From contig NZ_AP024169.1 in NCBI RefSeq assembly GCF_016591975.1, positions 4,983,501 to 5,047,500 on the forward strand: DNA of 64,000 bases, written 5' to 3'. Each line of letters starts with the position of its first letter. The first letter of the stretch is position 1. The position numbers and the translations under genes were made by a program. This document shows positions 16,794-25,935 of the stretch, piece after piece. Below the pieces are notes generated by a model that did not search any database, had not been told where the DNA came from, and was given only the letters and a program-made list of their open reading frames with translations. Source of the stretch: Anaeromicropila herbilytica (GTDB taxonomy: Bacteria > Bacillota > Clostridia > Lachnospirales > Lachnospiraceae).

Positions 16794-17327
16794 ATGTTTA
16801 CCTTAATCACAGGTGGAAGTGGTAGTGGCAAATCGGAATATGCCGAAATGGTTGCTACCTCCTACCAAACGGAAAATAGAATCTATATTGCTACCATGTT
16901 TCCTTTTGATGAAGAATGTAATCAGAAGATACTTCGTCATAAAAAAATGAGAGAAGCAAAGAATTTCCATACCATTGAATGCTATACCGGTCTTAGAAAT
17001 CTTATTCTTCCTTCAAATAGTACTGTATTGCTAGATTGCCTCTCTAACCTTGTAGCCAATGAACGTTACCAGGAAAATGGATCAAAAAATCAATTAGTGG
17101 AAGAAATTATACAAGGAGTTAAAACAATACGAAAGAATACTACGCATCTAGTAATTGTTACAAATGAGGTATTCTCCGATGGTATCGAATATGACGGGGA
17201 AACCATTCAATATTTGCATGACCTTGGTGAAGTTAACTGTGCTTTAGCCAAGCTTGCTGATGAAGTAATTGAAATTGTATACACCATACCTATTTTTCAT
17301 AAAAGCTCATTTTTTATTTCACACTAA
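16794..17327 (+). CDS. cobU: Adenosylcobinamide kinase / adenosylcobinamide-phosphate guanylyltransferase
   Basis: CobU phosphorylates adenosylcobinamide and then attaches GMP from GTP, activating it for the CobS reaction. 177 aa. The P-loop GGSGSGKSEYAE lies at residues 7-18; the RHKKMR segment at about 48-53 contains the His expected to carry GMP, and IVTNEVFSDGIEYDGETIQY corresponds to the TNEVGxGI motif. The C terminus is slightly unusual (PIFHKSSFFISH). ATG at 16794 follows TTGGAGG. It lies 36 bp after cobT. A second CobU-like gene occurs at 18158, so the division of labour between the two is unclear. Confidence 0.93.
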   Translation: MFTLITGGSGSGKSEYAEMVATSYQTENRIYIATMFPFDEECNQKILRHKKMREAKNFHTIECYTGLRNLILPSNSTVLLDCLSNLVANERYQENGSKNQLVEEIIQGVKTIRKNTTHLVIVTNEVFSDGIEYDGETIQYLHDLGEVNCALAKLADEVIEIVYTIPIFHKSSFFISH

Positions 17328-17393
17328 ACACACTATGGAGAGATTTAACCCTCTCCTCCTAAATTGACTTATAGAATAAAGGAGTTAGTTTCT

Positions 17394-18158
17394 ATGCTAC
17401 CTAACGGTTTTAAAATTGCATTTTCTATGTACTCTAAGATCCCAATGCCTAAAACAGATTGGACGAAAGAAAATATGCGCTATGCCATGTGCTTTTTTCC
17501 ACTTATTGGTATTGTAATTGGAGCGTGCTTGTATCTCTTCTGGAATATATCCCTTTGCCTTCACCTTACCACTTCCCTTTTTGCAGCAATTATGACATTA
17601 CTTCCACTAATCATTAGTGGTGGTATTCACTTTGATGGATACCTGGATACAATTGATGCTAAGAATTCTTTTCAATCGAAGGAGAAAAAATTAGAGATCT
17701 TAAAGGACCCACATACGGGAGCTTTTGCTATCATTGGAGGCATTGGATATATTCTTCTTACCTTTGGCCTTTTTAGTGAACTATATCACACCAAATATAT
17801 GTGTCTTGTAATGATATGTTATATTATGTCCCGTGCATTTAGCGGTCTATCTGTGGTTACCTTTAAAACTGCTAAGAATAGCGGATTACTTAAAACCTTT
17901 TCCGATCAATCGCAAAAAACACGAGTTCGTAATACAATGTATGTTTACTTATTTTTATGCTCCTTCCTTCTCTTATACCTCCATCTTATCCTTGGATTCT
18001 TTTGTCTCTTAATTGGGCTCCTTGTTTTTTTATATTATAAAAGAATGTCCTTCAATGAGTTTGGCGGAACAACCGGAGATCTTGCTGGTTTCTTCTTACA
18101 GATTTTTGAGTTATCCATGTTATTAACTATTGTATTTTATGAAAAGGTGGTGCACTAA
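17394..18158 (+). CDS. cobS: Adenosylcobinamide-GDP ribazoletransferase (cobalamin synthase)
   Basis: An integral membrane enzyme that joins adenosylcobinamide-GDP to alpha-ribazole (phosphate). 254 aa from ATG 17394, supported by AAAGGAG at 17379-17385; the longer frame from TTG 17364 is not needed. Family marks are FSMYSKIPMP near the N terminus, GGIHFDGYLDTIDA with the acidic metal-binding residues at about 80-93, DPHTGAFAIIG and FGGTTGDLAGFFLQI near the C terminus. About six hydrophobic segments are visible. Its stop codon overlaps the start of the next gene (TAATG), indicating translational coupling. Confidence 0.95.
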   Translation: MLPNGFKIAFSMYSKIPMPKTDWTKENMRYAMCFFPLIGIVIGACLYLFWNISLCLHLTTSLFAAIMTLLPLIISGGIHFDGYLDTIDAKNSFQSKEKKLEILKDPHTGAFAIIGGIGYILLTFGLFSELYHTKYMCLVMICYIMSRAFSGLSVVTFKTAKNSGLLKTFSDQSQKTRVRNTMYVYLFLCSFLLLYLHLILGFFCLLIGLLVFLYYKRMSFNEFGGTTGDLAGFFLQIFELSMLLTIVFYEKVVH

Positions 18159-18577
18159 TGGAATTAATTATAGGCGGAGCATATCAAGGGAAATTAGATT
18201 ATCTATTAAGTCTAACTGGCTATTCAAAAGATAAGGTTCTTGATGTTTCTAATATTGAACTTCCTATAGATGCAAATCTATTACTGAAAGAACTTGCTGA
18301 CAGACCAATTCTTTATCAGTTTCATTTACTAATCAAAAGGTTATTAGAACAAGACTTAGACCCTTACCCTCTACTAGATCAATTAATCCATCAACAAAGC
18401 GAAGGTAAAGAACTATTTATAATTTGTAATGAAATTGGTAATGGCATTGTTCCTATGCTCCCTTCTGATCGATACTATCGCGAAACACTTGGCAGAATAT
18501 TGTGTGAACTGGCAAAAGAGTCAAAGAGAGTTCACCGCGTAATACTAGGAATTGGTACAATAATTAAGGAAGATTAA
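18158..18577 (+). CDS. CobU-like protein with degenerate P-loop
   Basis: A 139-aa protein resembling a shortened CobU. The N terminus MELIIGGAYQGKLDYLLS aligns with the P-loop, but the Ser/Thr after GK is Leu. The C-terminal CNEIGNGIVPMLPSDRYYRE and LGRILCELA match the CobU segment NEVGxGIVP...R..GR. The central His-containing guanylylation motif is missing. The ATG overlaps the cobS stop, and the alpha-ribazole phosphatase gene begins 13 bp after its end. It may be a kinase-only or accessory form that assists the CobU at 16794, or an evolving duplicate. Annotation pipelines probably call it a second CobU; activity is uncertain. Confidence 0.7.
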   Translation: MELIIGGAYQGKLDYLLSLTGYSKDKVLDVSNIELPIDANLLLKELADRPILYQFHLLIKRLLEQDLDPYPLLDQLIHQQSEGKELFIICNEIGNGIVPMLPSDRYYRETLGRILCELAKESKRVHRVILGIGTIIKED

Positions 18578-18589
18578 AGGAGGACTGCT

Positions 18590-19189
18590 ATGCTTACCAT
18601 TCATCTTATACGACACGGTAAAACTTATGGAAATACGCTATACCGTTACATTGGAAGTACCGACGAGCCTCTTTGTGAAGAAGGCATTTCTCAGTTAAAG
18701 AATAATCCCTATCCACCATGCGAAGCTTTATATATTAGTCCTATGCTTCGCTGTAGACAAACTGCTGCACTCATCTATCCTCTTCTTATTCCTATGATTG
18801 TTGAAGATTTGAGAGAATGTGACTTTGGAGACTTTGAAAATAAAAATTACGAAGAATTAAAGGATAATAAAGATTATAGCGACTGGGTTCTTAGTAATGC
18901 TGTCCTTCCATTTCCTAATGGAGAATCAAAAGAGATTTTTACAAAAAGAACACTATTGGGATTCGGTGAAGTGATAAATGATGCAATCAGGCACCACTAT
19001 AAGACCATATCACTTGTAGTTCATGGTGGTACTATAATGTCAGTGCTCTGGTCCTATGCCACAATCCCCAAAGATTACTACGATTGGAGTGTGAAAAATG
19101 GAGAGGGCTTTGTCACCAAACTTTTAGAATCTTCTTATCACAACGGAGTCCTGCAACTACAGGTTTTAGATACTATAACGAAAGGCTAA
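18590..19189 (+). CDS. cobC: Histidine phosphatase, probable alpha-ribazole phosphatase
   Basis: A 199-aa member of the phosphoglycerate mutase-like histidine phosphatase superfamily. LIRHGKTYGN at residues 6-15 holds the phosphorylated His9; SPMLRCRQTA, then ECDFGDFENKNYEEL with the acid Glu, and VVHGGTIMSVLW with the second catalytic His complete the active site. In this operon the expected substrate is alpha-ribazole 5'-phosphate or adenosylcobalamin 5'-phosphate. ATG at 18590 follows AAAGGAGG. The next gene begins 5 bp after its stop. Substrate is inferred from context, since the fold alone does not decide it. Confidence 0.88.
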   Translation: MLTIHLIRHGKTYGNTLYRYIGSTDEPLCEEGISQLKNNPYPPCEALYISPMLRCRQTAALIYPLLIPMIVEDLRECDFGDFENKNYEELKDNKDYSDWVLSNAVLPFPNGESKEIFTKRTLLGFGEVINDAIRHHYKTISLVVHGGTIMSVLWSYATIPKDYYDWSVKNGEGFVTKLLESSYHNGVLQLQVLDTITKG

Positions 19190-19194
19190 CTATC

Positions 19195-20175
19195 ATGAAA
19201 TTAACGTTACTATCTATATGCATAGGTTTTGTTCTTGATTTAATCCTAGGTGACCCACACTTTTTTCCACATCCCATACGATTGATTGGTTCTATGATAA
19301 CAAGACTTGAAATCTTACTAAGGAAGCATGCTAAAACAAATCATACAGAGTATATTGCTGGTGGGATACTCGTTATTCTTGTACTCTTAATCTCTACCGG
19401 TCTTCCACTCATTCTACTAATAGTAGCTAATGGGGTTCATCCTTTTTTACGAGTAGGTATAGAAGCAATATTTTGTTATCAACTACTTGCAACGAAGTCA
19501 TTAAAAGTAGAAAGTATGAAAGTGTATACATCATTAAAAAATCATAATCTAGAAGAAGCTAGATACCATGTATCTATGATTGTAGGCAGAGACACCAAAA
19601 ATCTAACGGATATTGGAATCTCAAAAGCTGCTATTGAAACTGTTGCAGAGAACACATCTGATGGTAGTATTGCACCTCTAATCTATCTTTTTATCGGTGG
19701 TGCTCCCCTAGGCTTTTTCTATAAAGCGGTAAATACTATGGATTCTATGATTGGTTATAAGAACGATAAGTACTTATACTTTGGAAGAATTGCTGCCAAA
19801 TTGGATGATATTCTAAATTATATTCCCGCAAGAATATCTGCTTATGTTATGATTCTTGCTTCCTTTTTCTTACGGTATGACGTGAAAAATGCCTATCGTA
19901 TCTATAAAAGAGACCGCTATAACCATGCCAGTCCGAATTCAGCACATACTGAGTCTGTATGCGCTGGTGCTCTAAGAATACAACTTGCAGGAAATGCATA
20001 TTACTTCGGAAAATTATACGAAAAACCTTACATAGGCGATAATTTAAGGGAGATAGTTTATGAAGATATTAAGAATGCAAACAAATTACTTTACAAAACT
20101 GCTCTCCTTAGTTTTCTATTCCTATTTGCAATACGGCTTTTTATCATTTTATTGTTTGATGCAATTGCTTTATAA
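19195..20175 (+). CDS. cbiB: Adenosylcobinamide-phosphate synthase
   Basis: CbiB, a membrane protein, amidates adenosylcobyric acid with aminopropanol phosphate. 326 aa from ATG 19195 (MKLTLLSICIGFVLDLILGD), with GAAAGG upstream; the longer overlapping frame from 19084 is not needed. Family motifs seen: LDLILGDPHFFPHPIRLIG, ETVAENTSDGSIAPLIYLF, NTMDSMIGYKNDKY, and SPNSAHTESVCAGALRIQL. Several hydrophobic segments are visible. It lies between cobC and cobD, and CobD makes the aminopropanol phosphate it uses, so the two steps are encoded side by side. Confidence 0.95.
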   Translation: MKLTLLSICIGFVLDLILGDPHFFPHPIRLIGSMITRLEILLRKHAKTNHTEYIAGGILVILVLLISTGLPLILLIVANGVHPFLRVGIEAIFCYQLLATKSLKVESMKVYTSLKNHNLEEARYHVSMIVGRDTKNLTDIGISKAAIETVAENTSDGSIAPLIYLFIGGAPLGFFYKAVNTMDSMIGYKNDKYLYFGRIAAKLDDILNYIPARISAYVMILASFFLRYDVKNAYRIYKRDRYNHASPNSAHTESVCAGALRIQLAGNAYYFGKLYEKPYIGDNLREIVYEDIKNANKLLYKTALLSFLFLFAIRLFIILLFDAIAL

Positions 20176-20218
20176 ATTACGTTATATACCATCCTCTCAA
20201 TAAAAGGAGATTCACAAT

Positions 20219-21262
20219 ATGAACAACATGCATGGAGGTGATATCTATTCATACCAGAATATCACCGATTTTTCGACTAATATTAATCCCTTGGGAATTC
20301 CTAAGGCTGTGAAGGATGCAGTCATAGATTCATTAGCGATCTGTAACCAATATCCAGACGTAAGGCATCTATCACTTAGAAAGTCATTATCTGAGAAGGA
20401 TAATATCGACATTCCTAATATTATATGTGGTAACGGCGCTGCTGATCTGATTTTTTCACTATGCCTTGCCTTAAAACCAAAGAAAGCTCTTCTTCTTGCT
20501 CCTACCTTTTCCGAATATGAACAAGCCCTTCATGCAGTGGATTGTTCCATAATCTACTATAAATTATTAGAAGAGAACCAATTTGAACTACAAACTAACT
20601 TTCTAGATAATTTAACGAATGATTTAGATATTGTATTTCTATGCAACCCCAATAATCCAACAGGTCATGTAATAAAAGTACCATTTTTGAATGAAATTCT
20701 GTCCTTATGTGAGAAAAAGAACATTTTCCTTGTGATAGACGAATGTTTTAACGACTTCTTAGATAACCCATCAGTGTATACCATAAAGGACTGTGTTAGC
20801 AAGCACTCCCATCTTTTTGTATTAAAAGCTTTTACAAAGCTCTACGCTATCCCAGGTTTAAGATTAGGATATGGTTATTGCAGCAATACTAAGCTCCTGG
20901 ACAGAATGCATCAAGTATCCCAACCTTGGAGTGTATCTATTCCAGCACTAGCTGCAGGTGTTGCAGCGTTAAAAGAAGACGAGTACGTAACTCGAACGAG
21001 AGCACTCATAAGAGAAGAGCGAGAGTATCTGACTCGTGAACTTCCTCAGTATGGTCTCTCTTTATTTGAATCGAAAGCAAACTATATCTTCTTTAAAGGT
21101 CCTTCAAACTTCTATGAAAATATGTTATCAGAAGGATACCTCATTCGTGATTGTAGTAACTATCCTGGCTTAAGCAAAGGTTATTACCGCATTGCTGTCA
21201 AATCTCATCCTGAAAATGTACAACTACTAGAGAAAGTGAGAAAACTATGGCGAAATCAATAA
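20219..21262 (+). CDS. cobD: Threonine-phosphate decarboxylase (PLP enzyme)
   Basis: CobD decarboxylates L-threonine O-3-phosphate to (R)-1-amino-2-propanol phosphate, the linker used by CbiB. 347 aa, class I/II aminotransferase fold. The N terminus MNNMHGGDIYSYQNITDFST and NINPLGIP are typical of CobD. CNPNNPTGHV is the aminotransferase signature, DECFNDF lies beside the cofactor, and FVLKAFTKLYAIPGLRLGYG contains the expected PLP Lys. ATG 20219 follows AAAAGGAGA. Its last 16 bases overlap cobQ. A histidinol-phosphate aminotransferase reading is less likely, given the operon. Confidence 0.92.
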   Translation: MNNMHGGDIYSYQNITDFSTNINPLGIPKAVKDAVIDSLAICNQYPDVRHLSLRKSLSEKDNIDIPNIICGNGAADLIFSLCLALKPKKALLLAPTFSEYEQALHAVDCSIIYYKLLEENQFELQTNFLDNLTNDLDIVFLCNPNNPTGHVIKVPFLNEILSLCEKKNIFLVIDECFNDFLDNPSVYTIKDCVSKHSHLFVLKAFTKLYAIPGLRLGYGYCSNTKLLDRMHQVSQPWSVSIPALAAGVAALKEDEYVTRTRALIREEREYLTRELPQYGLSLFESKANYIFFKGPSNFYENMLSEGYLIRDCSNYPGLSKGYYRIAVKSHPENVQLLEKVRKLWRNQ

Positions 21263-22779
21263 TGATACAAGGCACCATGTCAAACGCAGGAAAAAGCCTT
21301 CTTGTTGCCGGATTATGTCGTATCTTTACACAAGATGGCTATCTGGTTGCTCCCTTTAAATCACAAAATATGGCTCTAAATTCTTTTATCACTGAAGAAG
21401 GCCTTGAAATGGGTAGGGCTCAGGTTATGCAGGCAGAAGCTTGTGGTATCAAGCCAAGCGTATTAATGAACCCCATTTTATTAAAACCAAATAGTGATAC
21501 AGGAACTCAAGTCATTGTAAACGGCGAAGTAAGAGGTAATGTAAAAGCAATTGATTACTATAAATATAAAAAGGAACTCATTCCTGATATTAAGAAAGCC
21601 TACTCAAGGCTCGATCGTGATTATGATATTATTGTCATCGAGGGTGCTGGAAGCCCCGCAGAGATCAATCTTAAGAACGATGATATTGTAAATATGGGAA
21701 TGGCTAAAATGGTAGACGCGCCTGTTCTTCTCGTTGGTGATATTGACCGAGGCGGTGTATTTGCACAAATTGTTGGTACCATTCTTCTCTTGGAGGAAGA
21801 AGAACAAAATCGAATCAAAGGAATTCTAATTAATAAGTTTCGTGGTGACAGGAGTATCTTAGAACCAGGCCTAGATATGCTTACAGATCGAATACACATA
21901 CCAACCCTAGGTGTTGTTCCTTACATGCATCTTGATATTGATGATGAAGACAGCTTAACAGAGCGTTTTACGAAAAATACTACGACTTGCCTTGTAGATA
22001 TTGCAGTTATTCAGTTACCAAGAATCTCTAACTTTACAGATTTCCATCCATTTGAATGCATGGAAGAAGTGTCACTTCGTTATGTTAAGAGTGTATCCGA
22101 ACTTAAGAATCCCGACATGATTATACTTCCTGGAACGAAGAATACAATGGAAGATCTTCTATGGCTACGTGAATCTGGATTAGAAACTGCAATTATTAAA
22201 GCTTCTTCAAACGGCACGACCCTCTTTGGTGTATGTGGTGGTTATCAGATGCTAGGGCAAAGCCTTAGTGATCCATATGAAATAGAACACGGAGGAACCA
22301 TTCGAGGTATCGGCCTATTACCAATTGATACTGTTTTTGAGAAAAATAAAACAAGAACTAGAGTGTCTGGATGCTTTTCTACACTAGAGGGACCGCTTAA
22401 AGATCTTTCTAATCTATCCTTTGAGGGCTATGAGATTCATATGGGAATTAGTACTTTAATCGAAGGTGGTAAAATTCTTACTACGCTTCACAGTGATCCT
22501 GATCTTCCTTTAGAAAAACTGGATAGCAGTAATCCTAAATGCAAGATAGATGGGGCCTATCAAAATAATGTTTATGGAACTTATGTCCATGGACTCTTTG
22601 ATGATGGTAATGTTCTGCATACCATCGTAAAGTCTCTTGCAAAACAAAAGGGAATCGATACCCTAGAGCTTAAAACGTTTGATTTGCAAGAGTACAAAGA
22701 AAGCCAATATGATTTATTGGCTGATACTCTTAGAAATAGTATTGACTTACAAAAAATATATGAAATTATGGGACTATAG
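21247..22779 (+). CDS. cobQ: Cobyric acid synthase
   Basis: A glutamine-dependent amidotransferase that amidates four side chains of adenosylcobyrinic acid diamide to give cobyric acid. 510 aa. The N-terminal dethiobiotin synthetase-like ATPase domain has the P-loop GTMSNAGKSLLVAGLCRIF, then FKSQNMALNSF and IEGAGSPAEINL. The C-terminal glutaminase domain has the nucleophile Cys in FGVCGGYQMLG and the catalytic His in YGTYVHGLFD. It overlaps cobD by 16 bp. It is the only corrin-ring-stage enzyme in this operon; earlier ring-synthesis genes are not in the window. Confidence 0.96.
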   Translation: MAKSIMIQGTMSNAGKSLLVAGLCRIFTQDGYLVAPFKSQNMALNSFITEEGLEMGRAQVMQAEACGIKPSVLMNPILLKPNSDTGTQVIVNGEVRGNVKAIDYYKYKKELIPDIKKAYSRLDRDYDIIVIEGAGSPAEINLKNDDIVNMGMAKMVDAPVLLVGDIDRGGVFAQIVGTILLLEEEEQNRIKGILINKFRGDRSILEPGLDMLTDRIHIPTLGVVPYMHLDIDDEDSLTERFTKNTTTCLVDIAVIQLPRISNFTDFHPFECMEEVSLRYVKSVSELKNPDMIILPGTKNTMEDLLWLRESGLETAIIKASSNGTTLFGVCGGYQMLGQSLSDPYEIEHGGTIRGIGLLPIDTVFEKNKTRTRVSGCFSTLEGPLKDLSNLSFEGYEIHMGISTLIEGGKILTTLHSDPDLPLEKLDSSNPKCKIDGAYQNNVYGTYVHGLFDDGNVLHTIVKSLAKQKGIDTLELKTFDLQEYKESQYDLLADTLRNSIDLQKIYEIMGL

Positions 22780-22850
22780 AATGTTCTATCAATTAGAATT
22801 ATCGTATCAAATTAGTAAAACTTGAAAGGCAATAGAAATTAAAAATAAAG

Positions 22851-22899
22851 CGTTTCACACCCTTAATTTGTACGTCGCCAAAGGCGACAGATGGGAGCT
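22851..22899 (+). repeat. Hairpin repeat, copy C, ahead of the adenosyltransferase gene
   Basis: CGTTTCACACCC, TTAATTTGTAC, stem GTCGCC-AAA-GGCGAC, AGATGGGAGCT. The GGGAG at 22893-22897 is the ribosome binding site of the ATG at 22903, so the repeat forms the translation start region. A shorter relative of its right edge (GGGAG preceded by CAGAT) also precedes the methyltransferase gene start at 50540. Confidence 0.75.
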
Positions 22900-22902
22900 A
22901 AT

Positions 22903-23427
22903 ATGAAAAGACTTATACACATCTACTGTGGAGATGGAAAAGGGAAAACAACCACAGCAATTGGTCTTAGTATTCGTGCCGCTGGAAGTGGCATGAAAGT
23001 ACTATTCGTACAATTTTTAAAAGACCAAAGTTCAAGTGAATTAAATATTCTATCACAGATAGCGAATATTGATCTCTTCCCTTGTGAAGAAACATTCGGA
23101 TTTATCTGGAACTTAACAGAAGAAGAAAAAGAGTCTGCAAAAGATTTTTATTCGAATTACCTTAAATCAGCTCTTCATAAAGTAGAGACTGAGCATTATG
23201 ATATGCTAGTACTGGATGAGCTAATGGCTACTTATCAATATAATTTCATTGATAGAGATGACTTTGTCACTTTCTTAAAAAATAAGCCAGAGTCTCTTGA
23301 AGTTATCATGACTGGTAGAAATCCCTCCCCAGAATTATTAGACTTAGCGGATTACGTATCTGATATTACCAAGGTAAAGCATCCATTTGATGAAGGAATA
23401 CCTGCAAGACTTGGCATTGAGCTATAA
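22903..23427 (+). CDS. cobO: Corrinoid (cob(I)alamin) adenosyltransferase, CobA/BtuR type
   Basis: Transfers the adenosyl group of ATP to the cobalt of reduced corrinoids. 174 aa from ATG 22903; the in-frame ATG at 22891 lies inside the repeat and overlaps the ribosome binding site GGGAG, so it is less likely. The P-loop IYCGDGKGKTTTAIGL at residues 6-21, FVQFLKDQ, LVLDELMATYQYNFID and IMTGRNPSPELLDLADYV are standard for the CobA/CobO family. It is 123 bp after cobQ, a wider gap than elsewhere in the operon, filled by hairpin repeat C. The operon terminator follows at 23502-23536. Confidence 0.95.
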   Translation: MKRLIHIYCGDGKGKTTTAIGLSIRAAGSGMKVLFVQFLKDQSSSELNILSQIANIDLFPCEETFGFIWNLTEEEKESAKDFYSNYLKSALHKVETEHYDMLVLDELMATYQYNFIDRDDFVTFLKNKPESLEVIMTGRNPSPELLDLADYVSDITKVKHPFDEGIPARLGIEL

Positions 23428-23501
23428 CTTTTCCGATTCAAATTATGGTTTAACTACTAAGTAATACTCTATCATACTATAGGATATACTTTACTCAAGG
23501 A

Positions 23502-23536
23502 AAACCCATTTTGGAAGTAATTACTAAAATGGGTTT
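23502..23536 (+). terminator. Cobalamin operon terminator
   Basis: 11-bp stem AAACCCATTTT / AAAATGGGTTT with a 13-base loop followed by CTTTAAT. It also lies at the end of the convergent ABC permease gene. Confidence 0.8.
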
Positions 23537-23569
23537 CTTTAATAAATTATTACAAAATAACTCAACTCT

Positions 23570-25921
23570 CTAGAATAATTCGCAAGGTGTTATTTTTCGA
23601 ATTCTTACTGCAACCAAAGCTGTAATAACAATAGAGAATACTGATATTCCAAAAAATGTCCCAAATAATAATAACGGATTAATAATCATATGACACTTTA
23701 CAATTCCAGAGGTAGAAAGCATTAACGCAACCAATGGATTAATTAGAAATCTAGCCATAACTGCTCCTATTAGTGCACCTATGAAGCAGGTCGGACAAAA
23801 GCTCACTACTACTTGTGCTATCAACTGTCTTGTTGTATAGCCAATGGCTTTAGCAGCACCCAAACGTACTCTCTCTTTTAATAATCGAATTTTTATAAAT
23901 AGATACAAGATGAGTGCAATAATACTTAATGTAATAATGGTACAGACTAAGCACAGAATTGCCAATGCCTTTTGCATAGGCGCTAGCGTTGTATCAATTA
24001 TTTTCTCAACGTTATCTATGGATATATTTTTGTCTTTATAATGATTCTTAATCTCTTTTGATACTGCCTTTGTATACTTACTACTATCTAGGTAAACATA
24101 TATTTGACTAGGTTTATAAGATGTATCAAGTCTCCTCATACCTTCCTCAGTAATCATTGCACATTTACCAAGATAACTAATCTGTTGCGTTACACCAACC
24201 ACTAGAAATTCTACTGCTTTTTCTCCATTCTTTACATGAATAACATCTCCAATCTTTGCATGTAGACGTTTAAGAATTAAGTTCGTAGCTGCAATCTCAT
24301 TATCATGTTTTGGATATCTTCCTTTAATGACGGTATTAATAGAAAGCTTATTATAATCATTACATACCTTGAATAAAGTGGTAATCTCTTTCTTTTTAGC
24401 AACTACAGTCATATTTTTTTCGTATAATTGTACTGTTTTCTTAACATGCTTCATCTGTTTAATATCAGCAAATATATTAGAAGCGTCCTTATCCTCTACC
24501 ACTACTGATAACTGTGCTTTTTCCATACCAACCAACTGCAAGAATGCCGTCGTATCAATATTAAAATTATAGTTTGCAGCAAATGAGAAGATGCAAACAA
24601 AACTCATTAACAATACTACTATAATAATTGTGATATTTTGTTTTGTGTGATAGAAAAATGATTTTAACCCTAACAATATATTATAATTTACTGGAGTTCT
24701 ATCTAGTGGAAAATAGCTTTTCTTAAAGTTGTGAGATTCAATTCCATTTCTAAGAGCAATAATTGGTGTAATCATTTTTATTTTTCTTGATGTGAAGTAA
24801 GATACCGATGATACCAATGCTAATATGAGTACCAAGCTAACCAACGCCGCTAGTAGATTCATGCTACTTTTCCATTCTAACCCTATAGAGGAAGAGACAA
24901 TATTTTTTACAATTCCTGAAGAAAATGACGCCATTATCATTCCAATTAAATATCCAAATATACTAATAATACTAAATTGCAACACTATTGCCATAATTAA
25001 TTGATATGGTCGATAACCCATTGCTTGCATTGACCCAATATTCTTTATATTACTTTCAATATGACTGACTATAGTAAATCGCATAACCGTCAATACAATA
25101 ACTATTATAATAATGGAAAATACAATAAGAATCGCCATTATAATAGATAAAAATAAGCACAGCCCTATTTTCATAGTAGCATAATCAAGTGTAAGAAGAT
25201 CTGCCTTCTTATTACTCTGTTGTGCATTAAAATGTTTAATAAAAGTAGTATCGAATTGATCCGTCTTCGTTCCACGCTCTAATTTTGCCTTAATAAAAGT
25301 TATCTTTTGTTTTTGCTCACTCATCAAAGAGTTAAATTCCTTATCAAATACATAACATTTATAAAAAGTGATATTCGTTGGTGTAGCAAAGATAATATCT
25401 TCTGCAAATCCATAGATAACATAGTTTTTTGTTTTGTTTCCAATACCGATTTCTATTGTATCACCAGTATGATACCCATTTGCGACTTTTAAAAAATAAG
25501 GTACAATAATCGAATTCTCTAATTTTTTATTGCCTTTATCTATAATTTTTAACTTTGATAGATTTTCTTTCTTATCAGCATTTAATATGGCATATCCTGT
25601 ACTCTGTTTTTTTTCATCATTTGTAACATTTCTTATATCACCAGAACTTGTTAGTACTACATCTTCTAATTCTGAGTATTGATACCCTTTTAACTCTTTT
25701 AATGTATTTACTGCAGCATCTTTATATTCACTAGGAAGGCCAACTACATAATCTGCACCATTTAATTCCTTATTCTTATCATCCACAAACGTGTTAATAT
25801 CAAGTAAAATGCTAACCGCAGTATATAATAATATTGTAGCAATTAAAATGAGGATCATTAGCATTACAGATATTCCCTTGTTTTTTCTTATATTGCTTTT
25901 TGCAATCATCAATATCTTCAT
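23570..25921 (-). CDS. ABC transporter permease, FtsX/MacB type
   Basis: A 783-aa membrane protein of the MacB/FtsX superfamily. One N-terminal membrane helix (about residues 15-35), a ~215-residue extracellular domain, three helices (about 255-375), a further helix near 430, a second ~200-residue extracellular domain, then three C-terminal helices (about 660-775). The two FtsX domains each carry the QAMGYRPYQLI or KAIGYTTRQLI type coupling motif. ATG 25921 (MKILMIAKSN) follows AAGGTAGG; the longer frame from TTG 25942 has no support. It is 14 bp downstream of its ATPase. Substrate unknown; such mechanotransducing systems export or respond to antimicrobial peptides and lipids, or control wall hydrolases. 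Confidence 0.9.
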   Translation of the reverse strand: MKILMIAKSNIRKNKGISVMLMILILIATILLYTAVSILLDINTFVDDKNKELNGADYVVGLPSEYKDAAVNTLKELKGYQYSELEDVVLTSSGDIRNVTNDEKKQSTGYAILNADKKENLSKLKIIDKGNKKLENSIIVPYFLKVANGYHTGDTIEIGIGNKTKNYVIYGFAEDIIFATPTNITFYKCYVFDKEFNSLMSEQKQKITFIKAKLERGTKTDQFDTTFIKHFNAQQSNKKADLLTLDYATMKIGLCLFLSIIMAILIVFSIIIIVIVLTVMRFTIVSHIESNIKNIGSMQAMGYRPYQLIMAIVLQFSIISIFGYLIGMIMASFSSGIVKNIVSSSIGLEWKSSMNLLAALVSLVLILALVSSVSYFTSRKIKMITPIIALRNGIESHNFKKSYFPLDRTPVNYNILLGLKSFFYHTKQNITIIIVVLLMSFVCIFSFAANYNFNIDTTAFLQLVGMEKAQLSVVVEDKDASNIFADIKQMKHVKKTVQLYEKNMTVVAKKKEITTLFKVCNDYNKLSINTVIKGRYPKHDNEIAATNLILKRLHAKIGDVIHVKNGEKAVEFLVVGVTQQISYLGKCAMITEEGMRRLDTSYKPSQIYVYLDSSKYTKAVSKEIKNHYKDKNISIDNVEKIIDTTLAPMQKALAILCLVCTIITLSIIALILYLFIKIRLLKERVRLGAAKAIGYTTRQLIAQVVVSFCPTCFIGALIGAVMARFLINPLVALMLSTSGIVKCHMIINPLLLFGTFFGISVFSIVITALVAVRIRKITPCELF

Positions 25922-25935
25922 TTTTATACCTACCT

